Assembly: GCA_001593685.1 (NCBI GenBank)
Contig: LUKI01000001.1
Coordinates: 1-64,000 of the forward strand
Reading direction: 5' to 3'
DNA length: 64,000 nt
Source: Gammaproteobacteria bacterium F7
GTDB taxonomy: Bacteria; Pseudomonadota; Gammaproteobacteria; Pseudomonadales; IMCC2047
Position 1 is the stretch's first letter; each line of letters opens with the position of its first letter. Of this stretch, positions 40,636 through 54,605 are shown piece by piece. Below the pieces are notes generated by a model that worked only from the letters and a program-made list of their open reading frames with translations, searched no databases and was not told where the DNA came from. Position numbers and translations under genes: made by a program.

Positions 40636-42366
40636 ATGCGCGCTACCCAGTTTCCTATCAACACTCTTAAAGAATCCCCTGCCGATGCGGCTGTTATCAG
40701 CCACAAACTGATGCTGCGTGCGGGTATGATCCGCCGTCTCGCGGCTGGCCTGTACACGTGGACGCCACTCGGTTTACGCGTGCTACGCAAATCCGAAAAT
40801 ATCATTCGTGAGGAAATGAACCGTGCCGGCGCACTGGAATTGCTAATGCCTGCCGTACAGCCGGCAGAACTGTGGGAAGAAACCGGCCGCTGGGGACAAT
40901 TTGGCGATGAACTGCTACGAGTTAAGGATCGCCACGGTCGTGAGTTCTGCATTGGCCCAACACACGAAGAGGTCATTACCGATCTGGCCCGCAACGAGCT
41001 AAGCAGCTACAAACAATTGCCCGTCAACTTCTATCAGATCCAAACTAAGTTCCGCGATGAGCGCCGCCCTCGTTTTGGCGTCATGCGCTCTCGTGAATTC
41101 CTGATGAAAGACGCCTACTCCTTCCACCTGGACGCAGAAAGCCTGCAACAAACCTACGATGCCATGTACCAGGCCTACTGCCGCGTTTTCGAGCGCATGG
41201 GCCTGATGTTCCGCGCAGTAGACGCTGATTCTGGCAGCATCGGTGGTAGCCAGTCACAGGAATTCCATGTGCTCGCCGAATCTGGCGAAGATCTGATTGC
41301 CTTCAGTGACAGTAGCGATTACGCCGCCAACATTGAAACCGCCGAAGCGCTGGCACCAGATTTTGAACGCCCCGCCGCGTCTGCTGAGCTGGCAACAGTT
41401 GATACGCCCGATCAGCATACCATTGAAGAAGTGTCAGCATTCTTTAGTGTCGCCGCCAGTCAGGTCGCCAAAACCCTGCTGGTACACGGCGAGCCAACAG
41501 AAGAAAACGAAGCGCCACTGGTGGCACTGGTACTGCGTGGTGATCACGGCCTAAACGAAATCAAAGCCGAAAAACACCCGCTGGTAAGAGCGCCTCTGAG
41601 CTTCGCCAGCGATGAAGAAATTGCCAAGCAGATGAACTGTGATATCGGTTCACTGGGACCTGTTGGCACTGACATTCCTGTTATTGTCGATCGTAGCGCA
41701 GCCGTATTAGCTGACTTTATCTGTGGCGCCAACGAAACCGGCAAACACATGACCGGCGTTAACTGGGATCGCGACTGTAGTATGACCGACGTTGCTGATA
41801 TCCGCGAAGTCGTTGAGGGTGATCCGTCACCCTGCGGCAACGGCAAGCTGATTTTCAAACGCGGCATTGAAGTGGGCCACATCTTCCAGTTAGGCCAAAA
41901 ATACGCTGCGGCGATGAATGCCACCGTATTGAATGAAAAAGGCCAGGCTCAAGTGATGACTATGGGCTGCTACGGCATCGGCGTAACACGCGTGGTGGCG
42001 GCCGCTATCGAACAGAACAATGACGGCAACGGCATTATCTGGCCTGCTGGTCTCGCGCCCTTCCAGATTGGTATTGTGCCAATGAACTACGATAAATCCG
42101 AACAGGTAAAAGAAACCGCTAACCGTGTTTATCAGGAGCTGAAAGAGCTGGGTATCGAGGTGTACATGGATGACCGCGACAAGAAAACCAGTCCAGGCGT
42201 TAAGTTTGCCGACATGGATTTGATTGGTATTCCGCACCGCATCGTCATCAGCGATCGCGGCCTCAAGGAAAACCAGATTGAATATCAGGAGCGTCGTAGC
42301 CAGGAGCGTCAGAACCTGGCAGCCGATCAGGTTGTTGCCTTTATTCGAGAAACATTGGAAAACTAG
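40636..42366 (+). CDS. proS: Prolyl-tRNA synthetase
   Basis: The 576-residue enzyme is the bacterial form with editing (INS) domain (about 225-400). It has motif 2 ([20 protein letters not shown]) and motif 3 ([20 protein letters not shown]), then an anticodon-binding domain (about 475-576). Divergent from the DUF938 gene. Confidence 0.97.
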   Translation: MRATQFPINTLKESPADAAVISHKLMLRAGMIRRLAAGLYTWTPLGLRVLRKSENIIREEMNRAGALELLMPAVQPAELWEETGRWGQFGDELLRVKDRHGREFCIGPTHEEVITDLARNELSSYKQLPVNFYQIQTKFRDERRPRFGVMRSREFLMKDAYSFHLDAESLQQTYDAMYQAYCRVFERMGLMFRAVDADSGSIGGSQSQEFHVLAESGEDLIAFSDSSDYAANIETAEALAPDFERPAASAELATVDTPDQHTIEEVSAFFSVAASQVAKTLLVHGEPTEENEAPLVALVLRGDHGLNEIKAEKHPLVRAPLSFASDEEIAKQMNCDIGSLGPVGTDIPVIVDRSAAVLADFICGANETGKHMTGVNWDRDCSMTDVADIREVVEGDPSPCGNGKLIFKRGIEVGHIFQLGQKYAAAMNATVLNEKGQAQVMTMGCYGIGVTRVVAAAIEQNNDGNGIIWPAGLAPFQIGIVPMNYDKSEQVKETANRVYQELKELGIEVYMDDRDKKTSPGVKFADMDLIGIPHRIVISDRGLKENQIEYQERRSQERQNLAADQVVAFIRETLEN

Positions 42367-42418
42367 TCACACCAATAGTTTTATGACTTAAAAAACTAAC
42401 TCAATCGCAGTTGTTAAT

Positions 42419-42595
42419 ATGAAATATATACTAGGCTCGTTAATGATTAGTTTTGCAGTTATTTTTCTAATCGTAGTAGTGATGATGTCGTTCAAACTTC
42501 AAGCAACAGGAAATGTTATGAAGTATTTGGGAATGGCTTGGGTTTTATTAGCAATAGTTTTATATCCCCTGGCAAAAAAGATTATCCGGAACTGA
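42419..42595 (+). CDS. Small two-helix membrane protein (58 aa)
   Basis: Frame of 58 residues with two hydrophobic helices (about 5-24 and 37-52) and a basic end (KKIIRN). It follows proS and precedes a terminator. No close family recognised, and no strong ribosome-binding site, so moderate support. Confidence 0.5.
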   Translation: MKYILGSLMISFAVIFLIVVVMMSFKLQATGNVMKYLGMAWVLLAIVLYPLAKKIIRN

Positions 42596-42623
42596 TCTTT
42601 TTTATTTCCCATTTCAAGCAGAG

Positions 42624-42652
42624 CAGCCCACAAACATGGGCTGTTTTGTTTT
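42624..42652 (+). terminator. Terminator after proS unit
   Basis: CAGCCCA (42624-42630) pairs with TGGGCTG (42637-42643), followed by TTTTGTTTTC. Confidence 0.78.
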
Positions 42653-42653
42653 C

Positions 42654-43991
42654 TTAGTAATACCCCTCATACAGCGGCAGCTGCTCAATACGGCGCTCAA
42701 TCACTGCCAAATATCGCCGATAAAATTCGCTTTCAATACCACCACGCTGCTCAAAATCCTGCTGCCCAATTCCCTCCGGTAGCGCCGAAATTGATGGAAA
42801 GAATAGCCCCTCATGGGATAGCTTATTGGCGCTATTCTGCAGTTGCACTGCACTGTTCTTATCAACGGCAAATTCTGCAAAGCGAATACCCGCACGATCA
42901 GCCGCCAAATCGGCAAAACTGAAACCAGAACCACCCTGTTCGGTATCCAACAACTCCTTATATTCACCAATCGAGAAGCTGATACCGCTATTGGCGATCA
43001 CCTGTAACGCCGCCGAAAAAACAAAGTGCAGCCGTAGGTCGTTGCGGTTGGCCAAACCAATATAGCCACCAGGGGAGCGGCAGCGCTTCCGAGTTTCCCA
43101 GTTAAGAGCACCAATCAGCGCATCAAAACGCTCAGAGCCAAGAAAAAGTGCCATCGCTAACAGCGCTGCCTGATTTTCAGCAACCGCCTGCTCAATGTTG
43201 CTACTCTGCTGACCGGCATACGTAAAAATATGACTCAGGTAAGCGCTCAAAGCCTCGTAGCCTTCACTTGGTCCCTGCTGACGAAACTGGCAGAGTTGCA
43301 GGTAATACTCACGCACTCGGTACGAGTCATCTTCACCCAACTGTAGCTGAGTTTTCAGTTGCTTTAACTTGCTCCTGAAATTAGCGACAGGATGATAAAC
43401 CAGCGTAATCCGGCTCTGATTTATATGCAGGGATTCAATAGCAGCCATGAGCTCAGAACCCAGCGCTTCCCCCTGCAACGCCCGATTCAGCAGTGTCTCA
43501 ACAACACCCAGTAGTATTCGGCCGGACAAATTTAAGTTGCCGACTTTCAATTGCCTGATCTGCAAACCATCACTAAAAGGCTCAATAACCGCCGTTACAT
43601 TCAGGTATTCACCTACCGGGTTGCTCGGTAAGCGCAGCGTTAGCTCTGCTAACAGCTTGCCTGCATCAATACGCGCCCGTGATTTGGTAGAAGGAATACC
43701 TCGTACCGCCAACGCCAGCACCTCATTGAGTTCATCTTCAGACAGGCGAATAGTGGCGCTGGAGCCGGCAGCTTTACTGGTCAGACCGAGATAAAGCTGT
43801 TTAGCAATATAGCGAGCTTTAATGGCGCTATTGGAGTCAACCCGGGCGGTTTGCGTCACCAGCGGTGTCGAGTCACTAATGACCGTCATTAAAAGAACAG
43901 GCAACGCGATAAAGGTCAGCAGCAATAAAACGATGCTAATTCGCCAAAATCCACGCTGTGTAGCAATTCGGCCACCCCTCACGCCGCGCAC
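42654..43991 (-). CDS. Conserved membrane-anchored hypothetical protein (445 aa)
   Basis: One N-terminal membrane helix (about 18-37) then a large periplasmic-side region with no motif I can name. A protein of this kind convergent with proS occurs in Pseudomonas-like genomes. C-terminal segment DFEQRGGIESEFYRRYLAVI. Function unknown. Confidence 0.7.
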   Translation of the reverse strand: MRGVRGGRIATQRGFWRISIVLLLLTFIALPVLLMTVISDSTPLVTQTARVDSNSAIKARYIAKQLYLGLTSKAAGSSATIRLSEDELNEVLALAVRGIPSTKSRARIDAGKLLAELTLRLPSNPVGEYLNVTAVIEPFSDGLQIRQLKVGNLNLSGRILLGVVETLLNRALQGEALGSELMAAIESLHINQSRITLVYHPVANFRSKLKQLKTQLQLGEDDSYRVREYYLQLCQFRQQGPSEGYEALSAYLSHIFTYAGQQSSNIEQAVAENQAALLAMALFLGSERFDALIGALNWETRKRCRSPGGYIGLANRNDLRLHFVFSAALQVIANSGISFSIGEYKELLDTEQGGSGFSFADLAADRAGIRFAEFAVDKNSAVQLQNSANKLSHEGLFFPSISALPEGIGQQDFEQRGGIESEFYRRYLAVIERRIEQLPLYEGYY

Positions 43992-44018
43992 TCCCAGCGT
44001 GAATTTAAAGTAGCAAGG

Positions 44019-44555
44019 CTATTTGGCTTTTGGGCGAAACACCTGAATAAAGTCCTCATTGGCTTGCAGATAATAACCTTCTATCAAATCAATACAGTAG
44101 GGAATCGCCGGAAAAACGGCCCTCAGGCAATCGGCAATAGCGCTGGGTTTGCCGGGCAAGTTTACAATCAACGACTCGCCACGAATACCGGCAATTTGCC
44201 TCGACAAAATCGCGGTTGGCACATATTGCAAGGACACTGAACGCATCAGCTCACCAAAACCATCCATGATCTTGTCGCACACCGCAGCCGTCGCTTCCGG
44301 GGTAATATCGCGCTTGGCTGGACCGGTGCCACCGGTGGTGACCACCAGATGACAGCCCTCATCATCACACAGCTCTCGCAACGCCTGCTCAATCTGGTCC
44401 TGCTCGTCGGGTATCACCCGCTTAACTGGTTGCCAATCATTGGTAATAGCATTACCAATCCACTCTTCGATGGCTGGCCCACCTAAGTCTTCATAATCAC
44501 CGCGGCTGGCGCGGTCAGAAACCGTTACAATTCCAACGCTAATAATTGCTGTCAT
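44019..44555 (-). CDS. mog: Molybdopterin adenylyltransferase Mog/MoaB
   Basis: From ATG 44555 the product has 178 residues with SVGIVTVSDRASRGDYEDLG, VVTTGGTGPAKRDITPEATA and VNLPGKPSAI, typical of Mog. It activates molybdopterin with AMP for molybdenum insertion. An upstream in-frame start at 44603 adds 16 atypical residues. Confidence 0.94.
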   Translation of the reverse strand: MTAIISVGIVTVSDRASRGDYEDLGGPAIEEWIGNAITNDWQPVKRVIPDEQDQIEQALRELCDDEGCHLVVTTGGTGPAKRDITPEATAAVCDKIMDGFGELMRSVSLQYVPTAILSRQIAGIRGESLIVNLPGKPSAIADCLRAVFPAIPYCIDLIEGYYLQANEDFIQVFRPKAK

Positions 44556-44685
44556 TTGAATTACCTGATTCACAAAAGAAGTTGGTTGCGAATAATCAGG
44601 CAATATCAGCAGCCTAGCCTTGATTCAGGCCAATCATCAGTAATTAACTGACCAAATAGTTCCCGCCGGTCGGCGCTATTCGCAA

Positions 44686-45450
44686 CTATCTAGGTTGCTG
44701 ATTAATCGTCCAGTCGTAATCAATGAACTTAACTCGATAATCAACTGGAATCTTAGGCTCGCGAAAGCGGTTTATATACGGCACCAAATCCCTTTTTTTA
44801 CCGGACTCAACGAAGTCTGCCGTATAGAACTTAAGGATTTCTGAAACATATACGGTACGCTTTTTATCATCAACCCGCAGGTGTACCGGCTTACTAAAAA
44901 ACTCATGCGCTGCGTTTTCTAGCTGTTGCTCGAGTGTCTCAGCTTGAAAGGGCTGCTGAGGCAAACGAGGGCAATCTCGCACCATACAATTCAACGCAAA
45001 GTGGGCACGGTCTTCACCCAGTGGGCGGATGACACCATTCTCGTAATCCTGCAGCGAAGTTTCTTCACCGCCAATCACCACCGAACGAAATTTAAAAAAG
45101 CGCAGTCGCTTAAAAAAACTGTCAAAATCAACCGGGATACCTTCGCCAATGACGCCATACATTGCCAACGCATTGTAGGCATTAATATGAAAAGCCAGCA
45201 CATCATTTTCCGTAGGGAAAAGTGCAGGATGAGAAGCAGGGCTAGTGCCTTCAATAAAACCTACAAAATGGCGCAAATCATCAGCATTTTCCGCCAACGC
45301 AGCAAAATCGGTGCGGCCTTGCTCATCAACATAGGTTTCCAGCACCTGAGCCCAATGCTCAATTGCTATCTCATACTGATCCCGGTCTGCAGCTTGCACC
45401 GCATGAAAGGCAGCGAATAACAGCAATGCTCCCAGGAAGGATTTAAGCAT
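44686..45450 (-). CDS. DUF547 secreted protein
   Basis: The 254-residue protein has a signal peptide (to VQA at about 20) and the DUF547 core: FHINAYNALAMYGVI, SLQDYENGVIRPLGEDRAHF, ALNCMVRDCPRLPQQPF. Distantly related to cysteine-type transpeptidase folds; function unproven. Confidence 0.88.
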   Translation of the reverse strand: MLKSFLGALLLFAAFHAVQAADRDQYEIAIEHWAQVLETYVDEQGRTDFAALAENADDLRHFVGFIEGTSPASHPALFPTENDVLAFHINAYNALAMYGVIGEGIPVDFDSFFKRLRFFKFRSVVIGGEETSLQDYENGVIRPLGEDRAHFALNCMVRDCPRLPQQPFQAETLEQQLENAAHEFFSKPVHLRVDDKKRTVYVSEILKFYTADFVESGKKRDLVPYINRFREPKIPVDYRVKFIDYDWTINQQPR

Positions 45451-45484
45451 ATTGCTTTCCTGTCTTTTGCTTCATCACGCCTCA

Positions 45485-45934
45485 TTAATGACTAATACGC
45501 GCTGTACCATCACTGGTTAACAGACGGACACGGTCACCCACCCGAAATACGCCTTCAGCCTGTTGCACCACCGAAATAACATTGCCGTTATCCAGTTGCA
45601 CCGTCATTTCCAGACCGTCTTTTTTAGTTGTTTCCTGTTCGATTTTATTACCCAGCAAACCACCGGCCACGCCAACAACAACCGCCGCAATAGTACTGCC
45701 ACGGCCATCGCCAATACCGCTGCCGGCAACCCCACCAACAACGGTACCAGCGGCCGCACCAACGCCACTCTGAGTGCCTTCGATTTGTACCGGCTGAACT
45801 GCCATAATGGTACCAAACTGCACCTGTTGTACCGTCAATGCCTGATCACGGGTATAGGTTTTTGCCGATGGGTTCGTACTACAGGCAACCACCAATAAAC
45901 AAAGAGGAACAATTAATAATGCTTTCAATTTCAT
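45485..45934 (-). CDS. Glycine-zipper outer-membrane lipoprotein (SlyB/Pcp-like)
   Basis: 149 residues with lipobox VVACS and a glycine zipper (GAAAGTVVGGVAGSGIGDGR, AGGLLGNKIE), then a small beta domain ending VRLLTSDGTARISH. SlyB-like lipoproteins stabilise the outer membrane under stress. The 240 bases upstream show no distinct element. Confidence 0.87.
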   Translation of the reverse strand: MKLKALLIVPLCLLVVACSTNPSAKTYTRDQALTVQQVQFGTIMAVQPVQIEGTQSGVGAAAGTVVGGVAGSGIGDGRGSTIAAVVVGVAGGLLGNKIEQETTKKDGLEMTVQLDNGNVISVVQQAEGVFRVGDRVRLLTSDGTARISH

Positions 45935-46177
45935 CACGATAAACTCCTGCGGGCCGCTACTCTGAATGGGGCTTCAACCTTACCCCATTGCTGGTAAGAC
46001 TCCACTATAAGTATTAGGTTCGCCCAACCAGCGACAAAACGCTTAGCCATTTACACGCCCCTGCAAACCACCCATTATGAACCTACAGAATATTTCACAG
46101 TGAAGTATTCTCAAGCAAGACGCGCCATAAAAATTTCGTCTACACTATATAGCAACCACCTATAAAACCCCTGATTG

Positions 46178-46753
46178 ATGCCTAACATTTTTATAAAAAT
46201 TTCCAGCTTACTGCTACTGTTAACACTTGGCGCGATGCCTGGCCACGCCACTCAAGTAGATGCAGAGCTTCGTACGCTACTCAAACAAACGATCAACCAA
46301 GCTGATAGCTTTGAGGATCGTTTTGATGCGGAAGTGTGGCTGGTGGATATGTCTGGTCGCCTGCAACGTTTTATTAGAGATCATAAACAGCGCCTGTCAC
46401 TATTACGGGCTGTACACCGTGAGGCAACGCGAGCCGATCTGCAGCCCGAGTTGGTGCTCTCTGTTATTCAAATTGAAAGTTACTTTGACCGCTATGCCCT
46501 TTCCTACGTCGGTGCTCGGGGGTTGATGCAGGTGATGCCCTTCTGGAAAAAGGAAATCGGTCGCCCCGAAGACAACCTGATGGATATTGATACCAATTTA
46601 CGCTATGGCTGCACCATTCTCAGCTATTACCTGAAAAAAGAGAAAGGCGACATGATCCGCGCACTGGCACGCTATAACGGTAGTTTAGGAAAAACAAAGT
46701 ATCCCGCAAAAGTACTACTGGCGTGGGAGAAACGCTGGTATACCAATAACTAA
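46178..46753 (+). CDS. Lytic transglycosylase, SLT domain
   Basis: About 191 residues with signal peptide (to HA at about 25) and an SLT fold: VLSVIQIESYFDRYALSYVG (catalytic Glu), GARGLMQVMPFW, LRYGCTILSYYL, ALARYNGSLG. Cleaves peptidoglycan to anhydro-muropeptides. ATG at 46178 preferred to TTG at 46175. Confidence 0.92.
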   Translation: MPNIFIKISSLLLLLTLGAMPGHATQVDAELRTLLKQTINQADSFEDRFDAEVWLVDMSGRLQRFIRDHKQRLSLLRAVHREATRADLQPELVLSVIQIESYFDRYALSYVGARGLMQVMPFWKKEIGRPEDNLMDIDTNLRYGCTILSYYLKKEKGDMIRALARYNGSLGKTKYPAKVLLAWEKRWYTNN

Positions 46754-46766
46754 TCTTGCCAGCCCC

Positions 46767-47510
46767 TTGAAACACACGCTCGTCATTCAATCCCACCGTT
46801 CGCCTCTACCCTTTGCCTGGTTGCGAAGCTGTATTGATTCTGTTCAGTCCTGGGCGGCCAACAGTCGCTTCGACTACCAATGGTTGGGCGATGAAATTTT
46901 CGATTCTGTTGATGAAAATCTGCTCGCTAAAACCCGCACCCAAAAGGTTATCGCCAGCGACTTAGCACGCCTCAAGGCTCTGCAAAAAGGTCTAAAGGAT
47001 GGCTATCGACAGGTCGTCTGGTGTGATGCGGACTTTCTGATTTTCAACCCTCAAAACTTTGTGTTGCCAGAAAGTACTTTTGCACTGGGCAGAGAAGTGT
47101 GGATTCAGCAGGATAAAAATCACAAGTTACGTGCTTATACCAAGGTTCACAACGCCTTTATGATGTTCAGTCAGAGTAATCACTTTTTGGATTACTACAC
47201 CGCCAGCGCTGAACAACTGCTACAGGCCAACCAAGGGCGTATGCCTCCACAGTTCATCGGACCCAAGTTACTCACCGCGCTGCACAATATTGTTGCCTGC
47301 CCGGTCATGGAGGCAGCTGGCATGTTAAGTCCGCTGGTCATTCAAGACTTATTAGAAAGAAAAGAGCTGGGAGATGGTAAAGCCCTGCAGCTTTTCAAAC
47401 AAAAATCAGCCTGCTTTCCAGCCGCTGCAAACCTCAGTAGTTCAGTCACTGCCGAGGCAGGTTTTAGCGAATCACAAATGCGACAATTAATCGAAGTTCT
47501 AACGCCCTGA
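46767..47510 (+). CDS. Hypothetical, glycosyltransferase-like (247 aa)
   Basis: Starts with TTG. The order (ASDLARLKALQKGLKDGYRQ then VVWCDADFLIFNP, a D-x-D-type motif) is reminiscent of GT-A sugar transferases acting on sugars with metal. It follows the transglycosylase by 13 bases. Substrate unknown. Confidence 0.65.
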   Translation: MKHTLVIQSHRSPLPFAWLRSCIDSVQSWAANSRFDYQWLGDEIFDSVDENLLAKTRTQKVIASDLARLKALQKGLKDGYRQVVWCDADFLIFNPQNFVLPESTFALGREVWIQQDKNHKLRAYTKVHNAFMMFSQSNHFLDYYTASAEQLLQANQGRMPPQFIGPKLLTALHNIVACPVMEAAGMLSPLVIQDLLERKELGDGKALQLFKQKSACFPAAANLSSSVTAEAGFSESQMRQLIEVLTP

Positions 47511-47518
47511 AATAAAAC

Positions 47519-47791
47519 TTACCCGGTAACAAAGCCATCAACCGGCTCATACACAAGCTCTTCCGTTATGACATCATCGACCCGCGCAAGCTCGGGTCCC
47601 TTATGTAGCCAGCGCGATATACTTTCTACAGACTCCGCATCACCACATAAAAATGCTTCCACCCGGCCATCCGGTAAATTTTTAGCATACCCCGTCAAGC
47701 CCTGCTTTAGGGCCTGCTCTTTGGTGGACTGACGAAACCAGACACCCTGTACCTTGCCTGATACAAAAGCCCGTACACATACTTTTGCCAT
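47519..47791 (-). CDS. acyP: Acylphosphatase
   Basis: The 90-residue protein has FVSGKVQGVWFRQSTKEQA (Arg active site) and GYAKNLPDGRVEAFLCGDA (Asn active site), the two family signatures. Hydrolyses acyl phosphates. Confidence 0.95.
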   Translation of the reverse strand: MAKVCVRAFVSGKVQGVWFRQSTKEQALKQGLTGYAKNLPDGRVEAFLCGDAESVESISRWLHKGPELARVDDVITEELVYEPVDGFVTG

Positions 47792-47971
47792 AACTGTTAT
47801 TACTCCACTGCCGTTAAAAGGTATGGCTGTTTATAGCGAAGACTCAGCGAACTGCGCACATGGTGCCGCCATTAAGTTCGGTACTTGAATTTTCACAATC
47901 GCCACAGAAAATGCTTTAAAATGCCCAACCTATTACGATTGTAAGTTGATTTTTCAAAGGGAAACAGCCCC

Positions 47972-49301
<1,330 letters not shown>

Positions 49302-49320
49302 AGCGCTTTATTCGACATAA

Positions 49321-49356
49321 AAAAGCCCCGTTCCACACACTGTGGAACGGGGCTTT
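49321..49356. terminator. Bidirectional terminator
   Basis: A 15-base stem with short loop (AAAGCCCCGTTCCAC with its complement) flanked by A-run and T-run. Serves the convergent DUF2069 and response-regulator genes. Confidence 0.88.
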
Positions 49357-49378
49357 CATCCATCAAAACGACCAAGCC

Positions 49379-50635
49379 TTACATCACAAAACTAACCCCA
49401 ATCGCCGCAACAGCTGCCAACAGAGCAAACACACCCATCGTCTTCGCTGATCCTATTTTACCCAGCATAACTTTTTGTGATTCTTCCACCTTCTGCCAGG
49501 CAATTTCAGCAGCTTCTGTGCGCGCAACCTGATTAACATTCTCAAGCGCTCCAGACATCTTTTCATCCACCGCCACTTGGGTGGAACGGCTAAGCTCTTC
49601 AGCGACCTCTTTTGCGGCATCCTTAGCTGCTGAACTGGCCGCCGTTGACGCCTCAGCCAGTACTTGACGAGAAACCTCCTGTGCCGCTTCACGCGAATGC
49701 GCCACCAACTCCTCCTGTAGTTCTAGTGACGCTTTTTTCAGGTGCTGACTGGCTTTTAACTCGCCAATATTGGTATACACCTCGGTCAAGTGCTCATTCA
49801 TTTCGCGATGCAGAGTCTCTTCAAGGGTTTGCGCTCTCGCCTGAACGCTCGTTTCCAGCACCTCACGACTAACCTCATCGGCCACCTGGCGTGTCTCATT
49901 ACGCGCAATTTCAGCAAAATCCTGTTTAGCCTGCGCAATAGCTTCATCGATATAACCTTTGAGCATACTGCGTACGACCGAATCAAAATTAGCCATCACC
50001 ATTTCACGCATTTCCGGCACCTTGTCGGCTACCTCTCTGGCAACACGGTCTGCAACTTCACGCTCAACCACTTGTTCTGCAGATTCAGCAGCCACGCGCT
50101 TAATTTCTTCAACAGGCACCACCACATCTTCAAGAATAGGCCTCGCCGGTTTAGCCGCTGGCATATCAACATCATCAACGGCATAAGCATTGGCCACCTG
50201 CTCAAACATCTGCTCAGGAGGCGCCGATACCGCTGGCTGTTCTTGCTGAACCATAGTCAGGTCGTTAGCTGCGCCGCTCAGCTTGCTCAATACTACTTTC
50301 AGTGAGCCAGGCGTAGCGGGCTTAGAGAGAATATCAACCGCACCAATCGCCTGCGCTTCCGAAAAGTAGGCGTCGCCATCTTTTGAAGTACACATCACCA
50401 CTGGGATAGACGCGGTATCAGGTTGATTTTTGAGGATTTTAACGGCCTCAAAACCATCCATACCGGGCATAAAGTGATCCATGAAAATAACATCGGGATG
50501 GTTATCATTTAAATAACCCAATGCCTCTTCGGCATTCTCAGCAACATCTACTCGCAATCCATTGCGCTCCAGTAATTTTCGCAACGCAAAGCGCGCAGAC
50601 TTGGAATCATCGACTAACAACGCATGATTTAACAT
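49379..50635 (-). CDS. Response regulator with long coiled coil and C-terminal membrane anchor
   Basis: About 418 residues: a receiver domain (1-120, HALLVDDSKSARFALRKLL, phospho-acceptor Asp in VIFMDHFMPGMDG, Lys in SKPATPGS), a long Ala/Glu-rich helical region (about 165-390), and a hydrophobic C-terminal tail (MGVFALLAAVAAIGVSFVM). A cytoplasmic receiver tethered to the membrane by a coiled coil is unusual. No kinase adjoins. ATG 50635 chosen. Confidence 0.85.
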   Translation of the reverse strand: MLNHALLVDDSKSARFALRKLLERNGLRVDVAENAEEALGYLNDNHPDVIFMDHFMPGMDGFEAVKILKNQPDTASIPVVMCTSKDGDAYFSEAQAIGAVDILSKPATPGSLKVVLSKLSGAANDLTMVQQEQPAVSAPPEQMFEQVANAYAVDDVDMPAAKPARPILEDVVVPVEEIKRVAAESAEQVVEREVADRVAREVADKVPEMREMVMANFDSVVRSMLKGYIDEAIAQAKQDFAEIARNETRQVADEVSREVLETSVQARAQTLEETLHREMNEHLTEVYTNIGELKASQHLKKASLELQEELVAHSREAAQEVSRQVLAEASTAASSAAKDAAKEVAEELSRSTQVAVDEKMSGALENVNQVARTEAAEIAWQKVEESQKVMLGKIGSAKTMGVFALLAAVAAIGVSFVM

Positions 50636-50872
50636 AGCGACTCCACTCAACACCAAGGCGGCGCTATGACATTTATTCTTAGGTAAATGCCGATACGACC
50701 TCGATATAACACCATTTAAAAAACTACATCTTGATTAAAATGTAGCTAATAACCAAAGTAAGCCAAACACTAATGAAAGCCACAGATGTACGACCAACCG
50801 ATTTAAGTCTAGGTCAGGATGCGGGAGTCGGCAAAAATTGCCTGAATTATTTTGTAAGGGTTTGTAATGCGG

Positions 50873-51523
50873 TTAGTTTGCCACACTACGATAATGCGCA
50901 CTTAAATCTTCGATATAAAAATGCTTAGGCGTTGACTCGAAAAGCAGTTCAAGTTCAGCCGTGTAATCACGACTTTCTCCAGCCTCCAAAGAGCGCTTAT
51001 CAACCACGTCAGCACTGCCAATATGCACGCCGAACTCATCAAATAGCAGCACTCGGAAACTGGGATTTATTTTTTTAACAGTTCCATTCTCAGCCACGAC
51101 AAGGTACTTATAGACCTCACGCTGATCCTGCTTTATTTTGGTGAAAATGACTTGTTTGATCAGCCCTTCATTAACATCCAGCATATTGTTAATTTTTAAA
51201 GGCCGTAGATTCGGGAAGCGTTTCTGTAATAGCGCTTGCAGTTCCGCACGGGATTTTTCTAATTGTGGTTTAAGGCTGGCGATTTCACGCTCTGCCATCA
51301 GCAGCTGGCGCTCCAGAGCCATATTTTCACCACCCAATGAGGAAATTTTACTGGCACTAAAAATTGACACGACAACCAGTACCAATAGCACGACAGCCAA
51401 GGTAACGGCCAATCCCAGAATTTTAATCCGACTCCGGCTTGAACGCCCGGTACGCAGATAGCGCTCGTGGCTCATCTTATCAATTGCGTGGTCGTCAGCG
51501 AGGTTCCGTTGGCGTTCCGACAT
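50873..51523 (-). CDS. Conserved single-pass membrane protein with coiled coil (216 aa)
   Basis: From ATG 51523 (GGGG site upstream; a longer frame to 51637 would overlap ligA) 216 residues: a basic cytoplasmic N-terminus, a membrane helix (about 35-58), a coiled coil (65-95) and a beta-rich periplasmic domain ending HFYIEDLSAHYRS. Unknown; lies downstream of zipA-ligA. Confidence 0.75.
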   Translation of the reverse strand: MSERQRNLADDHAIDKMSHERYLRTGRSSRSRIKILGLAVTLAVVLLVLVVVSIFSASKISSLGGENMALERQLLMAEREIASLKPQLEKSRAELQALLQKRFPNLRPLKINNMLDVNEGLIKQVIFTKIKQDQREVYKYLVVAENGTVKKINPSFRVLLFDEFGVHIGSADVVDKRSLEAGESRDYTAELELLFESTPKHFYIEDLSAHYRSVAN

Positions 51524-51578
51524 GTTATCCCCAAAGCTATTCTTGTTATTTCCCTGCAGTTTAGCAAAACTTAGGAAA

Positions 51579-54583
<3,005 letters not shown>

Positions 54584-54605
54584 CAAATTCTTTTATCAAT
54601 TGCAT

